53,582 bases of DNA, from NCBI GenBank assembly GCA_020719045.1, contig DYQY01000001.1:1-53582 (forward strand), in the 5' to 3' direction. This document shows positions 1 to 8,895 of this stretch, piece by piece. Numbering within the stretch: position 1 is the first letter of the stretch; each line of letters starts with the position of its first letter. The translations under genes and the position numbers were made by a program. The notes under the pieces are model-generated. The model did no database searches. It was given only the letters and a program-made list of their open reading frames with translations, and had not been told where the DNA came from. Source of the stretch: Candidatus Termititenax sp. GTDB lineage: Bacteria; Margulisbacteria; Riflemargulisbacteria; GWF2-35-9; DYQY01.

Positions 1-300
1 TTTATTAATCTAATGCGAAATGCTGAAACAGCAATGGCAAAAGAAGGGAATATTACTATCGAAACCTCAATTGATTACAATTTATTGTTAATTAAATTTA
101 TTGATAATGGACACGGTATTCCTAAAGAAAATATTGAAAAGATATGGGAACCGTTCTTCACAACAGAAAAAGACACTGGACATGGACTCGGATTATCTAT
201 ATCCCACAATATCATTCAACAACATCAAGGCTCAATTACTGTTGAAAGTGAAGTAAATAAAGGTACTACCTTTACTATTCGGCTACCACTTGCTCTTTAA
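1..300 (+). CDS. Sensor histidine kinase, C-terminal ATPase part (5' truncated)
   Basis: This is the C-terminal ATP-binding (HATPase_c) part of a two-component sensor kinase. The frame is open to the left edge, so the gene starts outside the window. The N box begins at the first codons (FINLMRNAETAM), the G1 box is DNGHGIP, the F box is WEPFFTT and the G2 box is GHGLGLS. The arrangement is typical of NtrB- or PAS-type kinases with a compact catalytic domain ending in a TFTIRLPL strand. Its stop lies 26 bp inside the convergent response regulator gene. The regulator is a plausible partner, but opposite orientation means they are not in one transcript. The sensing domain cannot be seen. Confidence 0.9.
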   Translation, partial: FINLMRNAETAMAKEGNITIETSIDYNLLLIKFIDNGHGIPKENIEKIWEPFFTTEKDTGHGLGLSISHNIIQQHQGSITVESEVNKGTTFTIRLPLAL

Positions 301-796
301 CATTATTAGCTACTTTAAGCTCTTTGATCTTTTGTCTCATTAATTTACGCTTTGATTCAACCGCTGAGAAATAATCATAATCCTCAATAATAAGTTTTAA
401 AACTGCAGCTAATTCTTCTTGTTCAACTGGCTTATTAAGATAATCACAAGCATATTCATTCATTGCTGTCCTATAATACTCTTCTTCCTGATATGCTGTT
501 AAAAAGATTACTGGACAGTATCTTTCGAACATTCTCCATTTTTCACGCTTCCTTAATTTCTTAATGAATTCTGTGCCATCCATATTAGGCATACGCATAT
601 CTAATAAAATACAACTTATCCTATTACCAGAAAAACCCATGAATCGACTCTGATTACGAATCTGCTTTAATCCCTCAAATCCATCTTTAGCCCAGATAGC
701 TTTATACTTTCCTATAGCTTCTATTTTCTTTAGAATAGCCTGTGCTTGTTGCACATCATCCTCAACTAATAGTATTACTTTTCTTCTGAAGCCCAT
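275..796 (-). CDS. Response regulator, receiver domain only
   Basis: Single-domain response regulator of 173 aa. The acidic pocket is E12-D13-D14, the phosphoacceptor is D66 in LLDMRMPNMDG, the switch Thr is T100 in FLTAY, and the conserved Lys is K122 in YLNKP. No DNA-binding or enzymatic output domain follows. The last 45 residues are charged and probably helical (ESKRKLMRQKIKELK), possibly a coiled-coil contact. It would act by protein-protein contact or as a phosphorelay step. Its start overlaps the end of the upstream membrane protein gene by 22 bp, so the two are probably co-transcribed. The kinase fragment ending in its 3' end is a candidate partner. Confidence 0.88.
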   Translation of the reverse strand: MGFRRKVILLVEDDVQQAQAILKKIEAIGKYKAIWAKDGFEGLKQIRNQSRFMGFSGNRISCILLDMRMPNMDGTEFIKKLRKREKWRMFERYCPVIFLTAYQEEEYYRTAMNEYACDYLNKPVEQEELAAVLKLIIEDYDYFSAVESKRKLMRQKIKELKVANNVKEQVVAE

Positions 797-1245
797 GAAA
801 ATGCATCCTCCATATATGTTTTAAACTTATAATCCGTTCTTTTTTGTATCTGCATCTTTAAAACAACTTCTTGCCACTGATCAATAGCATAAATGAATCC
901 AAGTATCGGACCAATAATGCTTCCAGCAATTACCTTAAATGGCCACAACACTAATCCCCAAATCCCATATATTAATAAAAATAATATTACAGGTGGTTCT
1001 TTTTCTTCTTTTTGATAACTTAAATCTTGTTGTTCCTTCTTATCCTTTAACTTGTTCCATAACTTTATGCTTTCTCCAGGAAACCATTTTTGCATCTTAT
1101 ATTTTTCGTTAAAGTGGTAATAAATAAACTCGAATGTTCCAATAGTCGTACCTATTGTTCCACAAAAAAATCCATAAATCACCCAAAGAATCATGGTTAA
1201 AGGTAAATATATTGTAGAAATGAAAATAGTAATTATTTTATTCAT
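775..1245 (-). CDS. Small membrane protein of unknown function
   Basis: I do not recognise this 156-aa protein. It has a hydrophobic N-terminal stretch (about residues 4-37, rich in Gly and Thr), a charged middle with KDKKEQQ and QKEEKE, and a second hydrophobic stretch (about 86-120), followed by a short polar tail. This suggests two to four membrane passes with the charged loop on one side. The start is ATG. Its stop overlaps the response regulator start by 22 bp, so translation is likely coupled; it may be a membrane partner of that regulator, which is inference from order only. Confidence 0.6.
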   Translation of the reverse strand: MNKIITIFISTIYLPLTMILWVIYGFFCGTIGTTIGTFEFIYYHFNEKYKMQKWFPGESIKLWNKLKDKKEQQDLSYQKEEKEPPVILFLLIYGIWGLVLWPFKVIAGSIIGPILGFIYAIDQWQEVVLKMQIQKRTDYKFKTYMEDAFSWASEEK

Positions 1246-1299
1246 GATATCTTACATTATTATGTGCCCAATATTAAAAATATTAAACAATTTTTATGA

Positions 1300-1321
1300 T
1301 TGAGGTCTAGTAGACACTCAA
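1300..1321 (-). other. Imperfect inverted repeat downstream of the crtB-like gene
   Basis: On the minus strand TTGAG, a one-base bulge, then GTCTA pairs with TAGAC and CTCAA. It lies just after the stop of the squalene/phytoene synthase-like gene. No clean U-run follows, so it could be a weak terminator or processing site at the end of the five-gene operon. Confidence 0.35.
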
Positions 1322-1338
1322 ACGATTTTGACTTCTAA

Positions 1339-2199
1339 CTATCTCTTAAAGATAAAAAGCATAATCTTTCTTAAGAAACTTGTTCGAGCTCTCTTAGTAA
1401 AAACATCATACTTATTTTTCTCAATCTGAGTAAGTATTGCTGAATATAACACTATTGCTGTAGATACTGCTAGCCTACCACTCTTATCTAATAGCTCTAC
1501 ACCCTGTTTGGAAGAATTATAAAGATTTCTAGCTCTATCAATCTGAAATTTCATGAAATCAATATACAGGTCATTAATCTTCCACTTTTTAAAGTCATCA
1601 ACAGCCAACCCAAAGGAATCAAGCTCATCCTTTGGCATATAAACTCTATCTCTTAACAGCAAGTCTTCCTTTATATCTCTTAAAAAATTAGTTACCTGCA
1701 TTGCATAACCCAAGTCCTTTGCATAATCCAAGGCTTTTGCATCTGAAAAACCTATTATGTAGCTCATCATAATTCCAACAACACCTGAGGAACCATACAT
1801 ATATTTTTCTAACTCCTCATAATTCTTATACTCCTTCTTGGTTAAATCCATTAGCATTGCATTTAAAAAAGCTTCACTATATTCATATGGAATCTGATAC
1901 TCTTGAAACACCCAACTGGCCGCATTTAACACTGGATCATCGTGTGTCTTATACTTAAAGGCCATCTGCCAATTAGCTATCCATTGTCTTAAACTTTTAT
2001 TCGCATCCTTAGTTTCTGAAGAATCAACTATTTCATCAGGAATCCTAAAAAAAGCATACAGCGCATAAGTAGCTAACTTCTGCTTTTGAGAAAAAAATTT
2101 TGTTACAAAGTAATACGATGTGCCATATTTCTTCTCTATTTTCCTACAATACTCTAAATCTAACTTTAATTTACTATCCATCAATCTGCTCAAAGCCAT
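1339..2199 (-). CDS. Squalene/phytoene synthase family protein
   Basis: Head-to-head prenyl synthase family, 286 aa, the usual length. Both Asp-rich Mg-diphosphate motifs are present: DEIVD at residues 55-59 and NFLRDIKED at 171-179, followed by the DRVYMP segment typical of CrtB, HpnC and HpnD. It should condense two C15 or C20 prenyl diphosphates into squalene or phytoene; which one cannot be told from sequence. It is the last gene of the overlapping minus-strand operon and overlaps ispH by 26 bp. The start at 2199 has GAGAGGAG almost touching the ATG; an internal ATG at 2181 would give a smaller overlap. Pairing with ispH is metabolically consistent, since IspH makes the IPP and DMAPP precursors. 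Confidence 0.88.
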   Translation of the reverse strand: MALSRLMDSKLKLDLEYCRKIEKKYGTSYYFVTKFFSQKQKLATYALYAFFRIPDEIVDSSETKDANKSLRQWIANWQMAFKYKTHDDPVLNAASWVFQEYQIPYEYSEAFLNAMLMDLTKKEYKNYEELEKYMYGSSGVVGIMMSYIIGFSDAKALDYAKDLGYAMQVTNFLRDIKEDLLLRDRVYMPKDELDSFGLAVDDFKKWKINDLYIDFMKFQIDRARNLYNSSKQGVELLDKSGRLAVSTAIVLYSAILTQIEKNKYDVFTKRARTSFLRKIMLFIFKR

Positions 2200-3043
2200 A
2201 CTCCTCTCTAAGCATTTTTGCTAAATCCTGAACCAAATATTCTGGCGCTGATGCCCCAGCTGTAACACACAAGCAACTCACACCCTTCAACCATTCCTTA
2301 GTTACTTCTGACGCCTCATCAACTAAGACAGACTTTGCACCTAAACTTTCTGATATCTCCTTTAGCTTTTTTGAGTTTGAGCTATTCGCTGAACCTATTA
2401 CAATAAATGCATCACATTTATCGGCATACTCTTTTACTGCCTGCTGTCTTGCACTGGTTGCAAAACAAATATCTTCTGTTTTGGGAAACTCAACATTATT
2501 AAGCCTACTTGCAATAATGTTTCTAAGCTCTTCAGTATCAAACATATTAAGCGTTGTTTGATTAAGCACCATATACTTTTCATACCCAGCTGCCTTGTCT
2601 ATATCAGCCTCAGTTTGAACAACTGTTATTTGGTCTGGTGCTTCAGCAACAACACCAATAGCCTCGTCATGACTTGGGTTACCAATATAAATAATATGAT
2701 ATCCCTTGTTAGTATATTTCTGCACTTCAGCATGAACTTTCTCAACAAGATGACAAGTAGCATCAACAACCATAAGGTTTTTGTTCATAAAAAATGAACG
2801 TATTTTTGGAGAAACTCCATGAGCACTAAATATTACCACTGCACCATCTGGAACTTCTAAATGGTTCTGCGTAAAAATAACTCCACGAGCCTTAAGTCTA
2901 TTAACAATTGTTTTATTGTGAACAATCTCGTTATATATATATATTTGCCTATCGGTATACTCAGCTAACGCCGTATCTGCAATCTCAAGTGCATTCTTAA
3001 CTCCAAAACAAAAACCTCTTGGCTCAATTAAGATAAATTTCAT
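2174..3043 (-). CDS. ispH: 4-hydroxy-3-methylbut-2-enyl diphosphate reductase IspH
   Basis: Last enzyme of the MEP isoprenoid pathway, making IPP and DMAPP with an oxygen-sensitive Fe-S cluster. At 289 aa it has the normal length. The three cluster cysteines are C12 (GFCFGVKNA), C97 (DATCHLVEKVH) and C193 (EDICFATSARQ). The substrate motifs SAHGVSP, GNPSHDEAIG, NQTTLN and SANSSNSKKL are intact, as is the ending TAGASAPEYLV. It overlaps the upstream membrane protein gene by 4 bp (ATGA) and the downstream prenyl synthase by 26 bp, so it sits inside one polycistron. Identification is secure. Confidence 0.97.
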   Translation of the reverse strand: MKFILIEPRGFCFGVKNALEIADTALAEYTDRQIYIYNEIVHNKTIVNRLKARGVIFTQNHLEVPDGAVVIFSAHGVSPKIRSFFMNKNLMVVDATCHLVEKVHAEVQKYTNKGYHIIYIGNPSHDEAIGVVAEAPDQITVVQTEADIDKAAGYEKYMVLNQTTLNMFDTEELRNIIASRLNNVEFPKTEDICFATSARQQAVKEYADKCDAFIVIGSANSSNSKKLKEISESLGAKSVLVDEASEVTKEWLKGVSCLCVTAGASAPEYLVQDLAKMLREEYGFEQIDG

Positions 3044-3660
3044 TTTTTCTTCACAAACAATAAAGGAAAAACAATATCACTGAAACAGCAAGGTATCCAT
3101 ACTGCTAAAAACAAAAACACCGCAATAAATAAACTTTGATAAACACTAAAGGCCCCAGCCTGTGACTGCATTATATGAAACAAAGAAGCTGCCGTACTTA
3201 ACAAAACATGCCCAGCATGTGGAAAATGCGTATCTTTAACAAGAAAAGATAATCCAACCCCAAAAAAAGCAGCCAAATTAATTACTATAGGCATTTCAAT
3301 AATTCCAATGTGAGGATGCGCATGCTCTAGTCCTAAAAACAATTCAGCCCAATATGGAACTATTGAATCACTTAAAGTTGCTATTCCAATGGAACCAAAA
3401 TACCCGATAAGAAACACTACGAAATAACCACCAGCTGTTTTTTTCTCTCTTTTTTGATAATTACTAAAAACTGTTGCTGTTACTAATGCACTCAAAACAA
3501 CATGCAACGGATGGGATATCTCAAACAGTTGACCAGCAACCTCCATATTTAAAAAATCAGGAGCGATAAGTCTAATTAAAAACATAAACAAAACAGCTAT
3601 AGCTGCTCCAGAAAATGTAAATCTAAAGTGTTCCTTAAGTTCATTTAGTATAGTTATCAT
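3040..3660 (-). CDS. Polytopic His-rich membrane protein, unknown
   Basis: I do not recognise this 206-aa protein. About six hydrophobic segments can be seen (near residues 13-31, 45-65, 75-95, 115-140, 145-165 and 172-200). Histidines cluster around the membrane segments: SHPLHVV, LEHAHPHIGI and DTHFPHAGHV. This is compatible with metal binding but proves nothing. I chose the ATG at 3660 because GGGAGGT lies 5-6 nt upstream; an upstream TTG at 3675 has no such support. The gene overlaps the HAD gene by 20 bp and ispH by 4 bp. Co-transcription with a TonB-dependent receptor suggests a role in uptake across the inner membrane. Confidence 0.7.
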   Translation of the reverse strand: MITILNELKEHFRFTFSGAAIAVLFMFLIRLIAPDFLNMEVAGQLFEISHPLHVVLSALVTATVFSNYQKREKKTAGGYFVVFLIGYFGSIGIATLSDSIVPYWAELFLGLEHAHPHIGIIEMPIVINLAAFFGVGLSFLVKDTHFPHAGHVLLSTAASLFHIMQSQAGAFSVYQSLFIAVFLFLAVWIPCCFSDIVFPLLFVKKK

Positions 3661-4321
3661 CTTTACCTCCCACAATATCCATTATATCAGCTGGCTTAGC
3701 TACAATATAAGTAGCTCCGTTATTTACTAATTCTTGCTCTGTCCTAAATCCCCACAAAACACCTACACCTATCATACCTGCATTTACAGAAACTTGCATA
3801 TCCACATCCGAATCTCCTACATAAATAATCTCTGACGGACTTACACTCAATTCCTGAGCAATCCTTAATAGCATTGTAGGGTCAGGCTTTTTGGGAATAC
3901 CTTCATCAAGTCGCTCTCCATAAACAACCTCAAACCTATTAGGAAGTATAGTTTCTATCATTGCAACAGTGCTTGCGTGAGGCTTATTGGAAAAAACAGC
4001 CATTTTTATACCAATCATCTTAAGGGAATCTAACAGTTCAGCAATGCCTTCAAATGGAATAGAAGTCTCAAGCCACTTCTTACTATAGTGTTTTCTGAAC
4101 CTCTCAACAAAATCATTTACGGTTTCCTCGTCTGACATTTCTTTTGGTAAAACACCGTCAACTAGCCTATCTAAGCCACTTCCAACCAAGTACTTATATT
4201 CTTCCTCTGTAAAGTTTGGTAAAGATAATTCATCTAAAGCGAGATTCATAGCATTTGAGATGTCTGTAATTGTATCTACTATCGTACCGTCCAAATCAAA
4301 AACAATAGCTTTTATTCCCAT
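3641..4321 (-). CDS. HAD-superfamily phosphatase, phosphoglycolate phosphatase-like
   Basis: HAD hydrolase of 226 aa in the Gph/PgmB group. Motif I is VFDLDGTIVDT (nucleophile D10, acid/base D12), motif II is the S of FSNKP, motif III the K in KKPDPTML, and motif IV the acidic pair in YVGDSDVDM. A helical C1 cap sits between motifs I and II, as in phosphoglycolate phosphatase. Substrate specificity is uncertain for this family, so I leave out a gene symbol. Its ATG shares a base with the TonB receptor stop (TGATG), and its stop lies inside the next gene, so translation is coupled throughout. Confidence 0.88.
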   Translation of the reverse strand: MGIKAIVFDLDGTIVDTITDISNAMNLALDELSLPNFTEEEYKYLVGSGLDRLVDGVLPKEMSDEETVNDFVERFRKHYSKKWLETSIPFEGIAELLDSLKMIGIKMAVFSNKPHASTVAMIETILPNRFEVVYGERLDEGIPKKPDPTMLLRIAQELSVSPSEIIYVGDSDVDMQVSVNAGMIGVGVLWGFRTEQELVNNGATYIVAKPADIMDIVGGKDDNYTK

Positions 4322-6393
4322 CAGAACTTAACGCTTACTCCAAAAAGTGGTGTCATGGGCATCATCTTAACTGACGTCTTAACTGAATAATCATCGCTCC
4401 ATACATAGCCATAAATATTGTCAGCATTTAAAATATTTGCCACACCCATATAAGAGTACCCAGCAAACCCATCAAAAGGCCAAATAGGCTTCTTATGCTG
4501 GATGATTAAGGTTATATTGCTGTAGTTTGGAAGCCTTGATTGATTAAGCTTAGCCAAATTATCAAGGTAACCTATTCTCGCGTTTGCTGAAGTTGCACCA
4601 GTTATGTCCGTATATGGACGTCCTGTGTGATACTGCCAATCCAAAGCTAAGCTCCAATCTTTAAATATATCCCACTCACTTGATATGCTAAAAGTATCTT
4701 TCTGATCATGCTGAGACGGATATTTGCCTCTTGCATCTATATAGTAAGCTTCTTGATTAGTGTAAGCCATCATTGCTTTCCAGCCATCACTCTTTTTCTT
4801 CTTAAACAGCAACTCCAATCCTGTTGCAGCACCGCTCTTGTTGTTATCATAACCTGTAATCATCCCCTGATTATTTATCTGCTCACTAATCAAAGAGTTA
4901 TAATTCTTTTGAAAAAGAGAAAAAGAAAACTCAGCAACAGTTCCGAAGTTATGTTCTATTCCTAAATTATACTGAATAGCTTCTTCTGGAAATAAATCTA
5001 AATATTCAGCACTAACAATTTTCGGGCTATATTGAGCATATTTTCCCACAGATAATTTAAGAGTTCCGCCTTCATCATTTATCACCTTTAAGCCAACTCT
5101 TGGCTGGAAAGATTTTGAATTAGATAAAGCAGTATCAGTAATAAAGCTATATCTGAGACCTGCATCCAAGAATAATTTATCTGGAACCAAAGTTTGTTCA
5201 TTTTGGATATAAGCGCCATACAGAGAATACGCTTTATTATAGTCTTCCGAAGAAACCGCCTGTGCTATTCCAGGGTAACTATAATTACCTAAAAGATGTA
5301 AGTTATTGGATTCCTTGCCTGTTCTTTCCTGTCTATAGAATAAGCCTGAAGATATTAAATTATCCTTATTTTCTTTGTATTGAAGATCTGTCTTAATATA
5401 ATATGGCTCTTGTCTTAATCTTTCAGAAACCCAATCAGAACCAACTAAGCTATCTCTACTTATTGTCGTGTTCTCCATACCTACAATAAAGTCAGTTTTT
5501 AGCTTATCGCCCCAATAGCTACTAAGCTTTGTTTGAAAAAAATTTCTCCTTGATACTGAAGAATGCTCTCCTGATTGACCAAGGTTAAAGTCTTTGTTCC
5601 CTATCTTATAAAAATCATAATATGTCTTAAAGTCAATGAAAAGCTCTTGTTCAGAAGAAAGCTTCATAAAAAACTTCTGACCATAGTTCTCTAAATGAGG
5701 TGCAATCCTATTAGCTGACTGATTCATCGCCTGAAGCAAATAATCATAATATGTGCGTCTAAGTGATATTAAAAAAGAACTTTTGCCTCTTAAGATAGGT
5801 CCCTCAACAACAAACTGAAGGTCTGATAAACTCTGCCCAGACTCCATCCTATACTGATACTTGTCACCTTCTCGTTCTTCAATATCAATAACCCCACTCA
5901 AAGCATCTGGGTAACAAACTGGGATACCAGACGTATATAATTTTGTTTCCTTAATAAGGTTTGGGTTAACCAAGCTACCCTTACCATCAAAGACAAACGC
6001 TTCATAAACTGGCTGACCATTTACCATGGTTATGGTTTCATAAGGACGTCCGCCTCTAAAATACAAAGATGCGTCATAATCTCCAGCATCAGAAACACCA
6101 GGAAGCTCTCTGTGGGCCATCTTTACATCAGGAAAAACTGTTAACCTGTTTTTCTCTTTATAATCTTCAGCGCCGATACTATATACAGAACCAGCTCCTC
6201 CACTGGAAGAAAAAGACGACTGCTTGGACTCATCTTTAACCTGCTCTAAAACCTCTAAATTATCTCTGACAACCGCTTTAACCACCTCTTTAAGATTAGT
6301 TCCCCTACTGTTTAAAAAATGAGTATGATTACTTGTCACAGAGAAGGAAACTGCTGAAAACAAAAAGATATAAAGAAATACAAGCCTATTCAT
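4321..6393 (-). CDS. TonB-dependent outer membrane receptor
   Basis: Outer-membrane ligand-gated channel of 690 aa. It begins with a signal peptide (hydrophobic residues 4-19). The plug domain follows at about residues 80-180 with GDYDASLYFRGGRP, TITMVNGQPVY and ALSGVIDIEE, which match the plug core. The rest is alternating aromatic beta strands ending in LFGVSVKF, with a terminal Phe as expected for a BAM substrate. It heads the overlapping operon with the HAD phosphatase, His-rich membrane protein, ispH and prenyl synthase. The ligand is unknown. GGGG precedes the ATG, and a TATAAT box and a CRP-like palindrome lie upstream. Confidence 0.93.
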   Translation of the reverse strand: MNRLVFLYIFLFSAVSFSVTSNHTHFLNSRGTNLKEVVKAVVRDNLEVLEQVKDESKQSSFSSSGGAGSVYSIGAEDYKEKNRLTVFPDVKMAHRELPGVSDAGDYDASLYFRGGRPYETITMVNGQPVYEAFVFDGKGSLVNPNLIKETKLYTSGIPVCYPDALSGVIDIEEREGDKYQYRMESGQSLSDLQFVVEGPILRGKSSFLISLRRTYYDYLLQAMNQSANRIAPHLENYGQKFFMKLSSEQELFIDFKTYYDFYKIGNKDFNLGQSGEHSSVSRRNFFQTKLSSYWGDKLKTDFIVGMENTTISRDSLVGSDWVSERLRQEPYYIKTDLQYKENKDNLISSGLFYRQERTGKESNNLHLLGNYSYPGIAQAVSSEDYNKAYSLYGAYIQNEQTLVPDKLFLDAGLRYSFITDTALSNSKSFQPRVGLKVINDEGGTLKLSVGKYAQYSPKIVSAEYLDLFPEEAIQYNLGIEHNFGTVAEFSFSLFQKNYNSLISEQINNQGMITGYDNNKSGAATGLELLFKKKKSDGWKAMMAYTNQEAYYIDARGKYPSQHDQKDTFSISSEWDIFKDWSLALDWQYHTGRPYTDITGATSANARIGYLDNLAKLNQSRLPNYSNITLIIQHKKPIWPFDGFAGYSYMGVANILNADNIYGYVWSDDYSVKTSVKMMPMTPLFGVSVKF

Positions 6394-6423
6394 CTCTACC
6401 CCATCTTAAAATCATTCATCAAA

Positions 6424-6437
6424 GTGATTACTATCAC
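6424..6437. promoter_or_regulatory. CRP/FNR-like palindrome in divergent promoter region
   Basis: GTGATTACTATCAC reads as GTGA-N6-TCAC, with an A on the 3' side. This matches nine of ten positions of the E. coli CRP consensus TGTGA-N6-TCACA. It sits between the TonB receptor (minus) and the exported protein (plus). Its centre is about 45-48 bp upstream of the likely plus-strand transcription start, near a class II activator position. The regulator is unknown. Confidence 0.5.
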
Positions 6438-6461
6438 ATTATTTATATGTTATCCTATTTA

Positions 6462-6472
6462 GTATTATACTG
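6462..6472. promoter_or_regulatory. Shared -10 region for divergent promoters
   Basis: The palindrome AGTATTATACT carries TATAAT on the minus strand (6464-6469), facing the TonB receptor operon, and TATACT (6466-6471) on the plus strand, facing the exported protein gene. Clear -35 boxes are not seen, which fits activator-dependent transcription. Confidence 0.5.
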
Positions 6473-6492
6473 TACATTATCTCGGGGATATA

Positions 6493-7305
6493 ATGAAAAA
6501 ACTATTACTATATTTTTGTGTTTATTGTTTGTTATCTGTTCTTTATGCAAATGAAAAACCAACAGCTTCCTTTGCGATTGATTATCTAAACAAATCTGAA
6601 ACACACATTTACCAAACATTTAACAGCACAAATATTACTAATGCCGATCTATCATTTGAAGAATATAGCAATTATCTTTTAGACTCATTTAAAGATATTC
6701 CTTTTTCTAAAATTCTTTACACTCCCACAAACTATCTCTGGTCTTCAGGAAACATTGTCTTTCTATTTGATGAGTCAAATATTGCTTCTGTCCTATTTCA
6801 AACAATACAAAGCGAAAAAGACTTTCAACGAATTGTTAATGCACATACAAAAAAATTTGGTGAACCTATTCTTTCTTCAAAACAAGGCAAAACCTCTAAA
6901 TACGTTTGGGAAACGAATACAGGGAATATATATTTAAGCCACCTTGTTCGTCCTCTTGGTTTTACTTTACAAAACATGCTCACAGAAACCCCTCACCCAG
7001 GGTTTGCTTTTATTGACTTAGATGGAGTTAATTTTTCAACTTCCATGGGAATTTGGAAACTACTTAAAGAAAAAAACGTTATTGATGCAAATGGTCTAGC
7101 GATATATAAAGATTTAGGGAAAAACCTTTTAGCTCTTGATACTATTCTAGAACCTATTGGTCTTTCTTCTACAAATATCCAGAAAATAAAAGTTATGCTA
7201 ATCTCAACAACCTATGGTGAAACGAACATCCTCTACCTTAACAAAAATAATGATTTTCTTCTTAACCGCACGGAAGACGAAGATTCAGAACTTATGATAC
7301 AATAA
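6493..7305 (+). CDS. Exported protein of unknown function
   Basis: I do not recognise this 270-aa protein. It starts with a Sec signal peptide (MKK, then [16 protein letters not shown], probable cleavage after LYA), so the mature protein should be periplasmic or membrane-associated. The rest is soluble, with mixed alpha/beta composition and no repeats or recognisable catalytic motif. GGGG lies 5-8 nt before the ATG. It ends 5 bp before ruvB, which has no Shine-Dalgarno sequence, so ruvB is probably translated by coupling to it. A link to RuvB function is not implied. Confidence 0.65.
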   Translation: MKKLLLYFCVYCLLSVLYANEKPTASFAIDYLNKSETHIYQTFNSTNITNADLSFEEYSNYLLDSFKDIPFSKILYTPTNYLWSSGNIVFLFDESNIASVLFQTIQSEKDFQRIVNAHTKKFGEPILSSKQGKTSKYVWETNTGNIYLSHLVRPLGFTLQNMLTETPHPGFAFIDLDGVNFSTSMGIWKLLKEKNVIDANGLAIYKDLGKNLLALDTILEPIGLSSTNIQKIKVMLISTTYGETNILYLNKNNDFLLNRTEDEDSELMIQ

Positions 7306-7310
7306 ATCAC

Positions 7311-8336
7311 ATGGAACGTAACCAATCCGTTGACCCAACCTACGAAGAACCTATTTTAGAGACCTCTCTTAGACCAAAATCTTTTGATCAATACATTGGA
7401 CAAGAGAATATTAAAAAAAACCTAAAAATTCTTATCCAAGCAGCAGTCGAAAGAAAAGAAACCATCGACCACTTGCTTTTCTATGGTCCTCCTGGACTCG
7501 GAAAAACTACTCTAGCCAACATTATTGCTCATGAAATGAACGTAAACATTAAAACCACTTCTGGTCCAGCAATTGAAAGACCTGGCGATTTAGCCGCTAT
7601 CCTTACAAACCTTCAAGAACACGACATCTTATTTATAGATGAAATACACAGACTAAGCAAAGGCGTAGAAGAGGTGCTCTATCCTTCAATGGAAGACTAC
7701 AAGCTAGACATAATCATTGGAAAAGGGCCTTCGGCAAGGTCTATCAGGCTTGATATTCCTAAATTTACTCTTATTGGTGCTACAACAAAAGCTGGAATGC
7801 TTTCATCACCGCTAAGAGATAGATTTGGCTATGTTGCCAAGCTCAACTTTTACACCCAAGAAGAGCTTCTTCAAATTATCTATCATTCTGCCAATACTCT
7901 CGGCATAAAAATCGAAAAAGAAGCTGGTGTGGCTCTTGCAAAGAGAAGCAGAGGAACGCCAAGACTAACAAATAGACTTCTAAAAAGAGTAAGAGACTGG
8001 GCTCAAGTTCAAAAATCACCTAACATTACAACTGACATTGTAAATGAAGCAGTTGAATCTTTAGGCGTTGATAAGCTTGGTCTTGATGAACACGACAGAA
8101 TGTTATTAGCAACAATTATTGAAAAGTTTAATGGAGGACCCGTTGGACTAGACACCATTGCTGCCGCACTTTCCGAAGACAGCAACACAATCGAAGATGT
8201 TGTTGAGCCATATCTTCTACAGCTAGGGCTTATTGATAGAACAGCAAGAGGAAGAGTTGCAACGAAAGCAGCCTATACTCACCTTGGGCTTAAAGCCCCT
8301 GCTACTTCCAACATAGAACAAAAGAACTTGTTTTGA
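7311..8336 (+). CDS. ruvB: Holliday junction branch migration ATPase RuvB
   Basis: Hexameric AAA+ motor that drives branch migration with RuvA. At 341 aa it is full length. It shows the N-terminal [11 protein letters not shown], Walker [10 protein letters not shown] (residues 59-67), Walker [11 protein letters not shown], sensor GATTKAG, arginine finger region SPLRDRFG, and the winged-helix C-terminal domain beginning near [13 protein letters not shown]. Neither ruvA nor ruvC is next to it. It follows the exported protein by 5 bp and is followed after 3 bp by a small conserved gene, suggesting one transcript. Confidence 0.98.
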   Translation: MERNQSVDPTYEEPILETSLRPKSFDQYIGQENIKKNLKILIQAAVERKETIDHLLFYGPPGLGKTTLANIIAHEMNVNIKTTSGPAIERPGDLAAILTNLQEHDILFIDEIHRLSKGVEEVLYPSMEDYKLDIIIGKGPSARSIRLDIPKFTLIGATTKAGMLSSPLRDRFGYVAKLNFYTQEELLQIIYHSANTLGIKIEKEAGVALAKRSRGTPRLTNRLLKRVRDWAQVQKSPNITTDIVNEAVESLGVDKLGLDEHDRMLLATIIEKFNGGPVGLDTIAAALSEDSNTIEDVVEPYLLQLGLIDRTARGRVATKAAYTHLGLKAPATSNIEQKNLF

Positions 8337-8339
8337 TTA

Positions 8340-8840
8340 ATGAAATCATTACTTGATTTAAGCAAATCAAAATCAGAAAAAGAATACAAAGTTGGAATGA
8401 TTATTAAGATTAACGACTTAATGTTAACCGACTATTCATATAAACTCACAGAACCAGTTGGACAGAATTATCATCCAGACTTTAAACCTGAATACACACC
8501 TCCAGAAATGCTAAAGTTTGGAGTTTTTGAAAGGAAATATCTTAATGACTGTACAGATGAGTTTCCAAAAGAATGGTATGAAAATGCTTGGGACAAGCTC
8601 TCAATTGTTGCCAATGAGAGTCTTAATTACTTCAAAATCAAATCCAGACAGCCTCTATCTGTGTGGATTGAGAAGGACTGGATAAAACTAGGCGATCCAG
8701 ACATAAGACAAATAAAACGATGGAAAGCATTCAATCGACATGCTGGACAAATAGTCGCAAACTGTGAACCAAAAGACATGTCCTGCAGACCTCGCCAATG
8801 CCAAGCACTTCTGCAGTGGGCATACAACCCATTTATTTAA
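8340..8840 (+). CDS. Conserved hypothetical protein
   Basis: A 166-aa soluble protein without a named function. The pattern MLKFGVFERKYLNDC..EFP..W, then PLSVWIEKDWI, DIRQIKRWKAFNRHAGQI and a Cys/Arg-rich RQCQALLQWAY tail is one I recall from uncharacterised proteins in many bacteria. The conserved Trp, Arg and Cys residues hint at nucleic acid or metal binding, but this is not established. It starts 3 bp after ruvB without its own promoter, so it is probably co-transcribed. Confidence 0.7.
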   Translation: MKSLLDLSKSKSEKEYKVGMIIKINDLMLTDYSYKLTEPVGQNYHPDFKPEYTPPEMLKFGVFERKYLNDCTDEFPKEWYENAWDKLSIVANESLNYFKIKSRQPLSVWIEKDWIKLGDPDIRQIKRWKAFNRHAGQIVANCEPKDMSCRPRQCQALLQWAYNPFI

Positions 8841-8845
8841 ATCAC

Positions 8846-8884
8846 CTTTATCTTTAGTCTTTTATCTTTAGTCTTTTATCTTTA
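8846..8884 (+). repeat. Short tandem repeat, 14-bp unit, about 2.8 copies
   Basis: The unit TTTTATCTTTAGTC is repeated almost exactly, starting right after the previous stop codon. The last partial copy runs into the TATAAT box of hisB. Such a repeat can vary in copy number and could change the upstream part of the hisB promoter. Confidence 0.8.
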
Positions 8885-8888
8885 TAAT
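8883..8888 (+). promoter_or_regulatory. Putative -10 box of a leaderless hisB promoter
   Basis: A perfect TATAAT lies 7 nt before the hisB ATG, and hisB has no Shine-Dalgarno sequence. A transcript from this box would start at or next to the ATG. No good -35 hexamer is visible in the repeat upstream. Confidence 0.5.
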
Positions 8889-8895
8889 AGAAACT

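Noticed and set aside
6333-6554. 73-codon plus-strand frame over the divergent promoter region
   Set aside because: It overlaps the signal peptide of the TonB receptor in antisense, crosses the promoters and overlaps the exported protein start; no domain is visible.
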